Of a stretch of DNA of 64,000 nucleotides, positions 42,812 through 51,258 are shown piece after piece. The notes beneath the pieces are model-generated. The model made no database searches, was not told the origin of the DNA, and worked only from the letters and a program-made list of their open reading frames with translations. The translations under genes were made by a program, and so were the position numbers. Each line of letters opens with the position of its first letter. Within the stretch, counting starts at the first letter, position 1. This DNA is from Ferdinandcohnia sp036962705 (GTDB lineage Bacteria; Bacillota; Bacilli; Bacillales; Bacillaceae_L): the NCBI RefSeq assembly GCF_036962705.1, contig NZ_JBALOQ010000003.1, positions 1 through 64,000 of the forward strand, read 5' to 3'.

Positions 42812-43969
42812 CTATTTTTTATCTACTAATTCACGAACAAAAGCACGTGTTTCTTTATCTACCTGTTGGATGATATCCAAACTAGGTTTTTTGATGGTAT
42901 CATGTTTCTCCATTGTTCCCTCTATGATTTCCTCAATTTCTAAGAAGGAAATTTTCCCGTTTAAAAATCCTGCGACTGCTTCTTCATTTGCTGCATTTAA
43001 TACAGTTGGAAGAGTTCCGCCTGTTTTTCCAGCATGAAATGCAAGTCCTAGGCATCTGAATCTGTCAAAATCGGGCTTTGAAAAATGTAGTTTTCCGATT
43101 TCCCAAAGTTGTAATCTCTCCTTTGATGCATGCATTGGAAAACGATCTGGATATGAAAAGGCATATTGAATTGGAACTCTCATATCTGGTGTTCCAAGCT
43201 GTGCAATAACACTGCTATCATGGAACTGAACCATTGAATGGATAATGCTTTCTTTATGAAGAAGAACATCAATTTGTTCATATGGTAGATTAAACAACCA
43301 GTGAGCCTCTATTACTTCTAACCCTTTGTTCATCATCGTTGCTGAATCAATGGTAATTTTAGCACCCATTGACCAGTTCGGATGCTTAAGGGCATCTTCA
43401 ACTGTAACATCCTTAAGTTCATCGCGAGTTCGGTCACGGAAGCTTCCGCCTGAAGCGGTCAAAATGATTTTCTCCACATTCTTTTCTTTTTCACCTTGAA
43501 GGCATTGATAAATAGCGGAGTGCTCGCTATCAACCGGCAAAATGGCAACGCCATGTTGCTTTGCAGCTTCCATAACTAGATGACCTGCAGTAACTAGTGT
43601 TTCCTTGTTGGCAAGTCCAATCGTCTTTTTAGCTTCAATTGCTTTTAAAGTTGGTAATAATCCTACACTCCCAACGACTGCATTAAGAACGATTGTAGCC
43701 TCATCGTATGTAGAAACCTCTATTAAACCCTCATCTCCATATACTAGCTGTACATCACTGGAAATTTCACTTCTCAATAATTCACATGTTTCTTTTGATT
43801 TCACAGAAACAAGCTTCGGTGAAAACTTATGTATAATTTCACGCCCTAAGGACACATTTTCCCCAATCGATATCGCAACAAGCTGTAATTTATCAGGATG
43901 TTGTTCAATCACATCTAATGTTTGTTGCCCAATGGAGCCTGTAGCCCCTAATAAACTAATTTTCTTCAC
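42812..43969 (-). CDS. dxr: 1-deoxy-D-xylulose 5-phosphate reductoisomerase
   Basis: A 385-aa enzyme of the MEP isoprenoid pathway, making 2-C-methyl-D-erythritol 4-phosphate with NADPH and a metal ion. NADPH-binding GATGSIGQQTLDVIEQ opens the protein; ANKETLV and the active-site segment PVDSEHSAIYQCL with its acidic metal ligands follow, plus WSMGAKITIDSATMMNKGLE. The start is GTG 43969 with GGAGTG upstream. It lies between cdsA and rseP, as in B. subtilis. Confidence 0.96.
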   Translation of the reverse strand: MKKISLLGATGSIGQQTLDVIEQHPDKLQLVAISIGENVSLGREIIHKFSPKLVSVKSKETCELLRSEISSDVQLVYGDEGLIEVSTYDEATIVLNAVVGSVGLLPTLKAIEAKKTIGLANKETLVTAGHLVMEAAKQHGVAILPVDSEHSAIYQCLQGEKEKNVEKIILTASGGSFRDRTRDELKDVTVEDALKHPNWSMGAKITIDSATMMNKGLEVIEAHWLFNLPYEQIDVLLHKESIIHSMVQFHDSSVIAQLGTPDMRVPIQYAFSYPDRFPMHASKERLQLWEIGKLHFSKPDFDRFRCLGLAFHAGKTGGTLPTVLNAANEEAVAGFLNGKISFLEIEEIIEGTMEKHDTIKKPSLDIIQQVDKETRAFVRELVDKK

Positions 43970-43996
43970 AAACTCACTCCTAGTACACATCCACTA

Positions 43997-44788
43997 CTAT
44001 ATAATTAATCTTAAAAAATAAAGAATCGGCAGGATGAATATCATGCTATCAAAACGGTCTAATATTCCGCCATGGCCTGGCAACAATGTCCCTGAATCCT
44101 TCACATTATAATGTCTCTTGAGTGCGGATTCTACTAAATCCCCAATTTGTCCAAAAACCGACACAATTAATGTCACGATAATGAGTGAAAAGAAGGAATC
44201 AAATAAATCTGTGACCATGTTAAAAATAAACGCAAATACAATAGCCGTAACAATTCCGCCAACAAATCCCTCGACTGTCTTATTTGGACTAATTTCTGGC
44301 CAAAGCTTTTTCTTGCCAAGCTTTCTTCCAACAAAATATGCCCCAGAATCTGTTGTCCAAATAACAACAAATGCATAAATTATATATGCTAATCCCATCG
44401 CTCTTATTTCAATCATATAATAAAAACCAAAACCAATATATAATGCTGCAAGAATTACCAGCCCAGCATCATCAAAGTTAAAGCTGTTTTTAGATATAAC
44501 CGTATACGTTAAAATAAATAACACGATAAGAAGGACTATTTCGATTTTTGTAAATTTCAGGCTTGTAAATATATCATTGTATTTACTTGGTATTAAAATA
44601 ATCCATAACAATATAATAGAAATTATGCCAGGGATCGATGCAATATTAATTTGTTTCATTCGTAATAGCTCAAAAATTGCGATAGCACCCATCAAATACA
44701 CTAAAATGGTAAACGGGATGCCACCAATAATCACAATCGGTAGAAAGATTGCTGCTGCAATTATCGCAGTTATAATTCTTTGTTTCAT
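43997..44788 (-). CDS. cdsA: Phosphatidate cytidylyltransferase
   Basis: A 263-aa integral membrane enzyme making CDP-diacylglycerol from phosphatidic acid and CTP, upstream of PgsA in phospholipid synthesis. Eight hydrophobic segments; the signature PNKTVEGFVGGIVTA and the C-terminal KDSGTLLPGHGGILDRFDS contain the catalytic acidic residues. ATG with AAGGAATG. Located between uppS and dxr. Confidence 0.96.
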   Translation of the reverse strand: MKQRIITAIIAAAIFLPIVIIGGIPFTILVYLMGAIAIFELLRMKQINIASIPGIISIILLWIILIPSKYNDIFTSLKFTKIEIVLLIVLFILTYTVISKNSFNFDDAGLVILAALYIGFGFYYMIEIRAMGLAYIIYAFVVIWTTDSGAYFVGRKLGKKKLWPEISPNKTVEGFVGGIVTAIVFAFIFNMVTDLFDSFFSLIIVTLIVSVFGQIGDLVESALKRHYNVKDSGTLLPGHGGILDRFDSMIFILPILYFLRLII

Positions 44789-44820
44789 CGTATCATTCCT
44801 TTTTCAAATGCGATTTGGTA

Positions 44821-45582
44821 CTATACGCCTCCAAATCGTCGGCCTCTCTTTTGAAATGCATAGATGGCCTCTAATAAATGCTGCTCTTTAAAATCAGGCC
44901 ATAACACATCTGTAAACCAGAATTCAGTATATGCAAGCTGCCAGAGCATAAAATTACTTAATCGTATTTCCCCACTTGTTCGGATTAATAAATCGGGATC
45001 TTGTAATCCATCACTCATTAAATATTTGCCAAACAATTCTTCGTCCATTTTTTTATGTAGGTTACCCTCTTGATAGTCCGAAAGAATGTTATTGACCGCT
45101 TCTATAATCTCTGCACGGCCTCCATAATTGAGTGCGAAATTTAGTATTAACCCAGTATTTTGCTTCGTATCATTTACCGCTTTATCTACCGCTTTTTGAG
45201 TATGCGCAGGAATCGCATCTTTATTCCCCATGATACGAACCTGAACGTTTTCCTCTATTAACTCAGGTAGAAACGTTCCCATAAACTCTTGGGGAAGTCT
45301 TAATAAAAAATTAACCTCATCCTCTGGACGCTTCCAGTTTTCTGTTGAAAATGCGTAGACTGTTAAAGTCTTAACTCCAAGTCTACTGGCAAGCTTGGTC
45401 ACTCTTTTTACTACCTTCATTCCTTCATGGTGACCCGCAGTTCGTGGCAATGATCGTTTTTTCGCCCATCTTCCATTTCCGTCCATTATAATCGCTATGT
45501 GATTAGGAATTGGCCCTTTTACTATTTCTTCTTTTGAAATAGAAACTGGCTTTTTCTTCGGTTTTTTAAATTTTTCAAACAT
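44821..45582 (-). CDS. uppS: Undecaprenyl diphosphate synthase
   Basis: A 253-aa cis-prenyltransferase making the C55 lipid carrier for peptidoglycan and teichoic acid. The catalytic IIMDGNGRWAKKR has D34; the substrate-binding LTVYAFSTENWKRP and the C-terminal RTSGEIRLSNFMLWQLAYTE are complete. ATG with GGAGG. Its promoter lies at 45645-45674, and a head fragment of the dispersed repeat lies in the leader. Confidence 0.96.
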   Translation of the reverse strand: MFEKFKKPKKKPVSISKEEIVKGPIPNHIAIIMDGNGRWAKKRSLPRTAGHHEGMKVVKRVTKLASRLGVKTLTVYAFSTENWKRPEDEVNFLLRLPQEFMGTFLPELIEENVQVRIMGNKDAIPAHTQKAVDKAVNDTKQNTGLILNFALNYGGRAEIIEAVNNILSDYQEGNLHKKMDEELFGKYLMSDGLQDPDLLIRTSGEIRLSNFMLWQLAYTEFWFTDVLWPDFKEQHLLEAIYAFQKRGRRFGGV

Positions 45583-45605
45583 TCACAAGTCCTCCAACAC
45601 CCGAA

Positions 45606-45633
45606 TCAAATGCGCCTTGGCGTTTATGCACCT
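45606..45633 (-). repeat. Dispersed repeat, copy C (head only)
   Basis: TCAAATGCGCCTTGGCGT (45606-45623) is identical to the head of copy B and followed by TATGCACC. Only the head hairpin is present; the central GTGGCATCC block and the tail palindrome are absent. It lies 24 nt upstream of the uppS start, the same place relative to the RBS as copies A and B. Confidence 0.75.
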
Positions 45634-45644
45634 AGACCAGTTTC

Positions 45645-45674
45645 ATTTTACCATTTTTGTATTGCTCAAGGTAA
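45645..45674 (-). promoter_or_regulatory. Sigma-A promoter for uppS
   Basis: TTACCT (45669-45674), an 18-nt spacer and an extended -10 TGG-TAAAAT (TAAAAT at 45645-45650) on the minus strand, between the frr terminator and uppS. Confidence 0.55.
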
Positions 45675-45692
45675 TTAATTAGTAGTCAGTAT

Positions 45693-45731
45693 TAACAAAA
45701 AAACCCCCTGTAAACGTTAGAGGGTCTTTTT
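45693..45731 (-). terminator. Intrinsic terminator of frr
   Basis: A 13-bp stem with two G-T pairs (45697-45709 with 45719-45731) ending in seven Ts on the minus strand. It lies 25 nt past frr. Confidence 0.9.
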
Positions 45732-45756
45732 ACAATATATTGTACACGGAAATGGA

Positions 45757-46314
45757 TTAGACTTCCATTATTTCTTTTTCTTTTTCTTTTGCAACTGAAT
45801 CAATTTTATTAATAGAATCGTCCGTGATTTTTTGAATATCATCAGTTAGGCTGCGTAATTCGTCTTCAGTAATTTCACCGTTTTTCTCAAGCTTTTTCAA
45901 ATCATCATTGCCGTCACGACGAACATTACGAACTGCAACTTTAGACTCTTCCGCATATTTCTTAACAAGCTTAACTAACTCACGTCGTCTTTCCTCTGTT
46001 AGTGGTGGGATTGAAATACGAATAATAGACCCGTCATTTGTCGGATTTAAGCCTAAGTCAGCCTTCTGAATTGCCTTTTCCATATCCCCTAAAACAGACT
46101 TGTCATATGGTTGAATAACAAGCATTCTTGCTTCAGGCACATTGATAGATGCAAGTTGATTTAAAGGCGTTGGTGCACCATAGTAATCAACGGAAACCTT
46201 ATCAAGAATTGCTGGGTTCGCTCTACCAGCTCTAACAGTTGCTAGTTCACGAGACAAAGCTTGGATTGCTTTAGACATTTTATCTTTCACTTGGTTTAAT
46301 GTGCTATTTGCCAT
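45757..46314 (-). CDS. frr: Ribosome recycling factor
   Basis: A 185-aa tRNA-mimic that with EF-G splits post-termination ribosomes. VRAGRANPAILDKVSVDYYGAPTPL and the C-terminal AEESKVAVRNVRRDGND are family hallmarks. ATG; 4 nt after pyrH. Confidence 0.97.
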   Translation of the reverse strand: MANSTLNQVKDKMSKAIQALSRELATVRAGRANPAILDKVSVDYYGAPTPLNQLASINVPEARMLVIQPYDKSVLGDMEKAIQKADLGLNPTNDGSIIRISIPPLTEERRRELVKLVKKYAEESKVAVRNVRRDGNDDLKKLEKNGEITEDELRSLTDDIQKITDDSINKIDSVAKEKEKEIMEV

Positions 46315-46318
46315 AATG

Positions 46319-47041
46319 TTATTTCCCCCTTACAATTGTTCCGATATTTTCTCCTAATACGGCACGTTTAATATTTCCTTCATCCATTATTGAAAACACG
46401 ATTAACGGAATATCATTGTCCATGCAAAGTGAAGAAGCAGTAGAATCCATTACAGCTAAACCTTCTTTAATAACATCGAGATATGATAATGACTCATATT
46501 TCACAGCTGTTTTATCAATTGTTGGGTCTGCACTATAGACTCCATCCACATTATTTTTAGCCATTAAAATAACCTCTGCTTCAATTTCAGCAGCACGTAG
46601 TGCGGCAGTAGTGTCTGTAGAGAAATAAGGATTTCCTGTACCTGCTGCAAAAATAACAACTCGCTTCTTTTCTAGATGACGAATCGCTTTTCTTCTTATG
46701 TATGGTTCTGCGACTTGACGCATTTCTATAGATGTTTGGACACGAGTTTGTATCCCTATATTTTCTAAACTATCTTGTAAAGCTAAGGAATTCATTACCG
46801 TTGCAAGCATACCCATATAGTCAGCATTTGCACGGTCCATCCCCATTTCACTCCCAATTTTACCTCTCCAAATGTTTCCGCCACCGACAACAACAGCAAC
46901 TTCCACTCCTAGTTCAGCAACTTCCTTTACTTGTTTTGCTACAGATTGGATTACAGATGGATTTATGCCAAAACCCTGCTCACCTGCTAATGCTTCTCCA
47001 CTTAATTTTAACACGATACGTTTATATTTGGCACTACTCAT
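46319..47041 (-). CDS. pyrH: UMP kinase
   Basis: A 240-aa amino-acid-kinase-fold enzyme phosphorylating UMP to UDP. KLSGEAL near 10-16, VVGGGNIWRG and TTAALRAAEI are typical. Start ATG 47041 (MSSAKYKRIVLKLSGEAL) has GGAGG upstream; the longer frame from 47077 lacks an RBS. Confidence 0.96.
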   Translation of the reverse strand: MSSAKYKRIVLKLSGEALAGEQGFGINPSVIQSVAKQVKEVAELGVEVAVVVGGGNIWRGKIGSEMGMDRANADYMGMLATVMNSLALQDSLENIGIQTRVQTSIEMRQVAEPYIRRKAIRHLEKKRVVIFAAGTGNPYFSTDTTAALRAAEIEAEVILMAKNNVDGVYSADPTIDKTAVKYESLSYLDVIKEGLAVMDSTASSLCMDNDIPLIVFSIMDEGNIKRAVLGENIGTIVRGK

Positions 47042-47106
47042 CGAATAAAAAACCTCCATCTCAAAAAGTACAAGCACCTACTAAATGGTGCGATACTATA
47101 CACTTC

Positions 47107-47135
47107 AAAAAATAGGGAACACATAATGTGTTCCC
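47107..47135 (-). terminator. Terminator after tsf
   Basis: A 9-bp perfect stem GGGAACACA/TGTGTTCCC (about 47115-47123 with 47127-47135) with T-rich sequence on both sides; on the minus strand it is followed by TATTTTTTG. It may be bidirectional but only minus-strand genes flank it. Confidence 0.85.
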
Positions 47136-47145
47136 TTTTTTCTTT

Positions 47146-48027
47146 TTACTTCTTCACTTGGCTCATTACTTCTTCAGCGAAATTTTCTTGACGCTTCTCA
47201 ATACCTTCACCAACTTCGTAACGAACGAAACTCTTCACTGTAGCACCCTTAGATTCAACAAACTTGCGAACCTTTTGATCCGGGTCTTTAACGAAGCTTT
47301 GGTCAAGAAGACAAACATCTTCGAAGAACTTACCAAGACGTCCTTCAACCATTTTCGCTACGATATTTTCAGGTTTACCTTCATTTAATGCTTGCTGTGT
47401 TAACACTTCACGCTCACGCTCAACTTCTTCTGCAGAAACTTGATCACGTGTTACATATTTAGGATTCACTGCAGCAATGTGCATTGCTACATCCTTTGCA
47501 ACAGCAGCGTCTGTTGTACCACCTAGAACAGTCAGAACTCCAATACGTCCACCCATGTGAAGGTACGCACCAAATGCGTCACCATCTTCTTTTGTAGCAA
47601 CTTCAAAACGACGAAGTGAAAGCTTTTCTCCGATTTTTGCGATAGCAGCATTAATATACTCAGAAACATTTGAACCGTTGTCCATCTTTTGTTCTAAAGC
47701 TTCTTCAACGTTAGCAGGCTTTTTCGCTAAAAGATGAGCACCTAATTCTTTTACTAGAGTTTGGAACCCTTCATTCTTAGCAACGAAGTCTGTTTCAGAG
47801 TTTACTTCTATGATAACTGCTTCATTTCCTGAAATTTCAATCGAAGTTAAACCTTCAGCAGCGATACGGTCACCTTTTTTCGCAGCTTTTGCAATACCTT
47901 TTTCACGAAGGTAGTCAATTGCTTTTTCCATATCACCATCAGTTTCTGTAAGAGCCTTCTTACAGTCCATCATACCCGCTCCAGTTTTTTCACGAAGCTC
48001 TTTTACCATTTGTGCAGTAACTGCCAT
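47146..48027 (-). CDS. tsf: Elongation factor Ts
   Basis: A 293-aa nucleotide exchange factor for EF-Tu. The N-terminal UBA-like MVKELREKTGAGMMDCKKAL and the core VNSETDFVAKNEGFQ that inserts into EF-Tu are intact. Start ATG 48027 has GGAGG upstream; the frame from 48051 is not supported. Confidence 0.97.
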   Translation of the reverse strand: MAVTAQMVKELREKTGAGMMDCKKALTETDGDMEKAIDYLREKGIAKAAKKGDRIAAEGLTSIEISGNEAVIIEVNSETDFVAKNEGFQTLVKELGAHLLAKKPANVEEALEQKMDNGSNVSEYINAAIAKIGEKLSLRRFEVATKEDGDAFGAYLHMGGRIGVLTVLGGTTDAAVAKDVAMHIAAVNPKYVTRDQVSAEEVEREREVLTQQALNEGKPENIVAKMVEGRLGKFFEDVCLLDQSFVKDPDQKVRKFVESKGATVKSFVRYEVGEGIEKRQENFAEEVMSQVKK

Positions 48028-48133
48028 TATGTTTTCCTCCTTATTTACCACTATGTACTTTTTCGAATTGTACGAAACAAATTTTTAGGCATTCTGTTTC
48101 TATTATGACTTAATTTACTAATTTATATAATTC

Positions 48134-48174
48134 TTAAAAAAGGTGATAAAAGGCATAACCCTCTTATCACCTTT
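48134..48174 (-). terminator. Terminator between rpsB and tsf
   Basis: A 10-bp stem AAAGGTGATA/TATCACCTTT (48139-48148 with 48165-48174) has a 16-nt loop and TTTTTTAAG on the minus strand. Part of rpsB transcription should stop here. Confidence 0.85.
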
Positions 48175-48180
48175 CGCTCA

Positions 48181-48879
48181 TTAAGCAGATGTTTCTTCAC
48201 CTTGTTTAGCTTCTAGGATAGCGTCTGCCATTTTTCCTGTTAAAAGCTTAACCGCGCGAATTGCATCATCGTTTGCAGGGATTACATAATCGATTTCATC
48301 TGGATCACAGTTAGTATCCACGATACCTACGATCGGTATGTTTAATTTATGAGCTTCTGCAACAGCAATGCGCTCTTTACGAGGGTCGATGATGAATAAT
48401 GCATCTGGTAATTGCTTCATATCTTTAATTCCGCCTAAGAATTTTTCAAGACGCTCTAACTCTTTATTAAGCTGAACAACTTCTTTCTTAGGTAAAACAT
48501 CAAAAGTACCGTCTTCTTGCATTTTCTCAATGTCTTTAAGACGCTTGATACGCTTTTGAATTGTTTCAAAGTTTGTTAAAGTACCACCTAACCAACGTTG
48601 GTTAACAAAGTACATTCCAGAACGCTCAGCTTCTTCTTTAACAGAATCTTGAGCTTGCTTTTTTGTACCAACAAAAAGCATTGTTCCACCGTTGCCTGCT
48701 AATTCCTTTACGAAATTATAAGCTTCTTCAACCTTCTTAACTGTTTTTTGAAGGTCAATGATATAGATTCCGTTACGCTCTGTAAAGATGTAACGCTTCA
48801 TTTTTGGGTTCCAACGGCGAGTTTGGTGACCGAAGTGAACTCCAGCTTCAAGCAATTGCTTCATAGAAATTACTGACAT
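48181..48879 (-). CDS. rpsB: 30S ribosomal protein S2
   Basis: A 232-aa small-subunit protein. MKQLLEAGVHFGHQTRRWNPKMKRYI at the start and QRWLGGTLTNF mid-protein are the two PROSITE-type signatures. ATG with AGGAGG 7 nt away. It has its own sigma-A promoter and a large leader hairpin, likely a control element. Confidence 0.97.
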   Translation of the reverse strand: MSVISMKQLLEAGVHFGHQTRRWNPKMKRYIFTERNGIYIIDLQKTVKKVEEAYNFVKELAGNGGTMLFVGTKKQAQDSVKEEAERSGMYFVNQRWLGGTLTNFETIQKRIKRLKDIEKMQEDGTFDVLPKKEVVQLNKELERLEKFLGGIKDMKQLPDALFIIDPRKERIAVAEAHKLNIPIVGIVDTNCDPDEIDYVIPANDDAIRAVKLLTGKMADAILEAKQGEETSA

Positions 48880-48910
48880 GGATAAATCCTCCTAATGGTT
48901 TTTTGTCCTC

Positions 48911-48970
48911 CGTTCATATCATCTTTAAGCAAAACTGTAAGAACAGCACCAATGCTTAAATCTATGAACG
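48911..48970 (-). ncRNA. Structured rpsB leader, possible S2 autoregulation
   Basis: Two perfect 8-bp stems stack across an asymmetric internal loop: TATGAACG/CGTTCATA (48911-48918 with 48963-48970) and TTTAAGCA/TGCTTAAA (48924-48931 with 48953-48960), with a 21-nt apical loop. It begins about 15 nt after the predicted transcription start and ends about 30 nt before the rpsB start codon. The size and position suit an S2-binding leader or anti-RBS switch. No model match was possible. Confidence 0.55.
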
Positions 48971-48991
48971 TGTGTAATAACACCAAAAATT

Positions 48992-49021
48992 AATATACCA
49001 CAATCAAAATCCGCGGGTCAA
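48992..49021 (-). promoter_or_regulatory. Sigma-A promoter for rpsB
   Basis: TTGACC (49016-49021), 18-nt spacer and TATATT (48992-48997) on the minus strand, located between the swrB stop and the rpsB leader. Predicted start near 48985. Confidence 0.7.
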
Positions 49022-49027
49022 GAAAAA

Positions 49028-49540
49028 TTAGATGTTTTGACGAAATTTGTGTAAAAGTTCTATTTCTGTTTTCCCCTTATTTAATTTTTTTGCAATTTCC
49101 TCATAAGAGAGACCTAGCTTTATAAGGTGTTCGATGTCTTTAAGAATGGTGTCTTCATTATTTTCATCTTTTACATGTGTGTCATGCTCAATCTCATTTT
49201 CCACCATATAAATATGTCTCGATTCCTCCTTATCCGGATAAGGAGGTAGAAGGTCATTAAGTTCATCTGAGGTCAATTCCAACTCATTTATATGGATCGA
49301 TTTCTTATTTATTTTTTCTTCCGGTGCAAGTTTCACATCTTTGATTCTATTTAAAAACACTTCATTTTCTTCTTTAATTTCCATCACATATGAAGTGATT
49401 ACATTTTCAAATTCCTTGAGTAAGCGTTCTTGTTTTTTTTCTACATCTTTAAGCTGATTAATCTTTAAATATAAAAGAATAATGAAAAAAAAGGCGACTG
49501 CAAGCAACGCAAAGCAAAGTATTAATAATATGGTTGTCAT
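49028..49540 (-). CDS. swrB: SwrB-like flagellar assembly/swarming protein
   Basis: A 170-aa protein with one N-terminal membrane helix (about 3-25), a charged coiled-coil-like middle and a C-terminal helix-turn-helix-like segment (EHLIKLGLSYEEIAKKLNKGK). The size, topology and position after sigD-fapA and just before rpsB match B. subtilis SwrB (167 aa), which activates the flagellar export apparatus for swarming. Sequence divergence is high in the middle, so the name rests largely on context. Last gene of the fla/che operon. Confidence 0.8.
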   Translation of the reverse strand: MTTILLILCFALLAVAFFFIILLYLKINQLKDVEKKQERLLKEFENVITSYVMEIKEENEVFLNRIKDVKLAPEEKINKKSIHINELELTSDELNDLLPPYPDKEESRHIYMVENEIEHDTHVKDENNEDTILKDIEHLIKLGLSYEEIAKKLNKGKTEIELLHKFRQNI

Positions 49541-49551
49541 TCAGGTTCCCT

Positions 49552-49857
49552 CTATCCCACGATATCAATAAAATTACCCTTGTAGGGATGTTGCTCTTTC
49601 TCTTCTTGTTCAGATTGTTCTGTTTTATGTGAAGGTGGTTCTGAAAAAGGGTTTGATGATGCATCCTTATGTATTTGTGCGTTTTCAGATTTGTTGTTTT
49701 CGTTAACTTTGGTTCGGTTTCTTTTCTCCAACTTCTCATTATCTGTGGAAATTTGGTCTTGCATATGCTGTCCACGCATCATCAGTTGTTCATGAATCTT
49801 ACCTGCATCTTGAGTTCTTGGAATCGCAACTTGTAATTCAACTAATTTTAGACTCAA
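49552..49857 (-). CDS. Uncharacterised small protein between fapA-like gene and swrB
   Basis: 101 aa, hydrophilic, no signal peptide or membrane segment. The N-terminal 40 residues (LKLVELQVAIPRTQDAGKIHEQLMMRGQ) look folded and conserved; the rest is a charged, Asn/Glu/Lys-rich tail ending in NFIDIVG. I do not recognise a characterised family. The intact frame, RBS-supported ATG, tight spacing to both neighbours (22 and 11 nt) and operon position argue that it is real and connected with flagella or its neighbours. Confidence 0.75.
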   Translation of the reverse strand: MSLKLVELQVAIPRTQDAGKIHEQLMMRGQHMQDQISTDNEKLEKRNRTKVNENNKSENAQIHKDASSNPFSEPPSHKTEQSEQEEKEQHPYKGNFIDIVG

Positions 49858-49879
49858 TTTTATTCACTTCTTCCGATTT

Positions 49880-51244
49880 TTATTTTTCAGAATCGATGTC
49901 TATTGAAATCTCTTTATTGACTAGTTGCGCTTTTACATGGTGAAAGAGTTGGTTTATGATTCTTTTATATTTTCCAAATTGGACATAGACATTTGGATAA
50001 AGTGTCCCGGTAGCAATTAAACTATTTAGGGTTGCTTCCTTCTGTTTTAACGAAAGTTCTATTAATTCTGATTCTAATAACTCTAGTTTTTTCGTTAGTT
50101 CCGATTGTGTGAGTTTGTCTCTTTTTAGAAGTAAAATTTCATCCTCTGAAAGAGTTGATGTCCTTTTGTATTTTTCTGCTAATTTCTGGAGTATGAGTAA
50201 AACTTTTTGAAGTTGGGCTTTTGTTGCATCTATTTCCATACGAATTCGATTTTCTTCTTGACTATATCTCTCGATTGTTCCAATTTGTATCTCTGTTTTT
50301 GTATGTGATGCATTACCGATGTCCTTAGCTTTTACATGATTCCCAGCTGAAATGAGCCCTCCAATAATGTTCCCAGTCAATGAATGAACATTTCCATTTG
50401 CAAAACAAACGCTGTGTAGAATTGAACCTGTCGCTTCGATATTTTTTCCAGCATGTAACTGGCATTGATTAAAATATGACGCAATGATATCGCCTTCCGC
50501 ACGAATTGATGCTTTCGCAAACCCAACAATCCCACCTGATATATATATGGACCCTCCAGCCTCTATTTGTGCACCTTCGACAATACCATAGATTGAAATG
50601 TCTCCACCTGCTTTTACGACATAGTCGCTTGGTACATTTCCCCTAATTGTGACATTTCCAATGAAGTCAATATTACCGGTTTTTAGGTTTAAATCCCCAT
50701 TTACTTCAAAGACGGGCAGAATGTTTATCTTTTTTCCTAATAGGCTGATTTGTCCGTCCACTGTGGCAAAAAGCTTCCCATTTGTGTCAACAATGTTTTT
50801 ACCAACCACATGCGGAAATGATTTTCCATTCATAGCTACAATTGGATGTCCTAATACATTTCTTCCGGGTGTTCCTGGCCTGCTTGGGTATATGGTTGCA
50901 ACAAGCTGTCCAGCTTTTACTGTAGGTATTTGCCTTACATTTCGAAAATTTAATACCTCATTAGATTGAAAATCCTGTTTTTTTTCGACGGTTTCTAGCT
51001 TGATAAAGCCGTCTTCACCTTTTTTAGGAGCCTCACCACTTGCAATTAATAAGGGAAAAACCATGTCATCCAAATTCAAAATCATACTAGAAATGACATC
51101 TCGCTTTATTCCAAACGAAATACCATGTTTAGACAGCAAATCATAGACGTCTTCCTCTTCAATTTGAAGATGTGTAGAATCTTTAATGACTTTGACATGT
51201 ACTGTCATTTTATCTTTCGATACTAAAAGTTCGATTTCTGCCAC
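49880..51244 (-). CDS. FapA-type DUF342 polymer-forming protein
   Basis: 454 aa. N-terminal FapA domain (about 1-170), then a right-handed beta-helix rich in repeated glycine and valine/isoleucine turns (GNVTIRGNVP, GGDISIYGIV, AEGDIIASY; about 170-300), then a coiled coil (about 315-410). The DUF342 family is annotated as flagellar assembly protein A; proven role is limited. I recall no equivalent between sigD and swrB in B. subtilis 168. ATG follows GGAGG; 14 nt after sigD. Confidence 0.85.
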   Translation of the reverse strand: MAEIELLVSKDKMTVHVKVIKDSTHLQIEEEDVYDLLSKHGISFGIKRDVISSMILNLDDMVFPLLIASGEAPKKGEDGFIKLETVEKKQDFQSNEVLNFRNVRQIPTVKAGQLVATIYPSRPGTPGRNVLGHPIVAMNGKSFPHVVGKNIVDTNGKLFATVDGQISLLGKKINILPVFEVNGDLNLKTGNIDFIGNVTIRGNVPSDYVVKAGGDISIYGIVEGAQIEAGGSIYISGGIVGFAKASIRAEGDIIASYFNQCQLHAGKNIEATGSILHSVCFANGNVHSLTGNIIGGLISAGNHVKAKDIGNASHTKTEIQIGTIERYSQEENRIRMEIDATKAQLQKVLLILQKLAEKYKRTSTLSEDEILLLKRDKLTQSELTKKLELLESELIELSLKQKEATLNSLIATGTLYPNVYVQFGKYKRIINQLFHHVKAQLVNKEISIDIDSEK

Positions 51245-51258
51245 AGTCCTCCCGCCTT

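Noticed and set aside
43605..44021. 138-codon plus-strand frame opposite dxr
   Set aside because: No RBS and no family match; shadow frame.
49458..49775. Minus-strand frame overlapping swrB and the 101-aa gene
   Set aside because: Overlaps two better-supported genes in another frame, no RBS.
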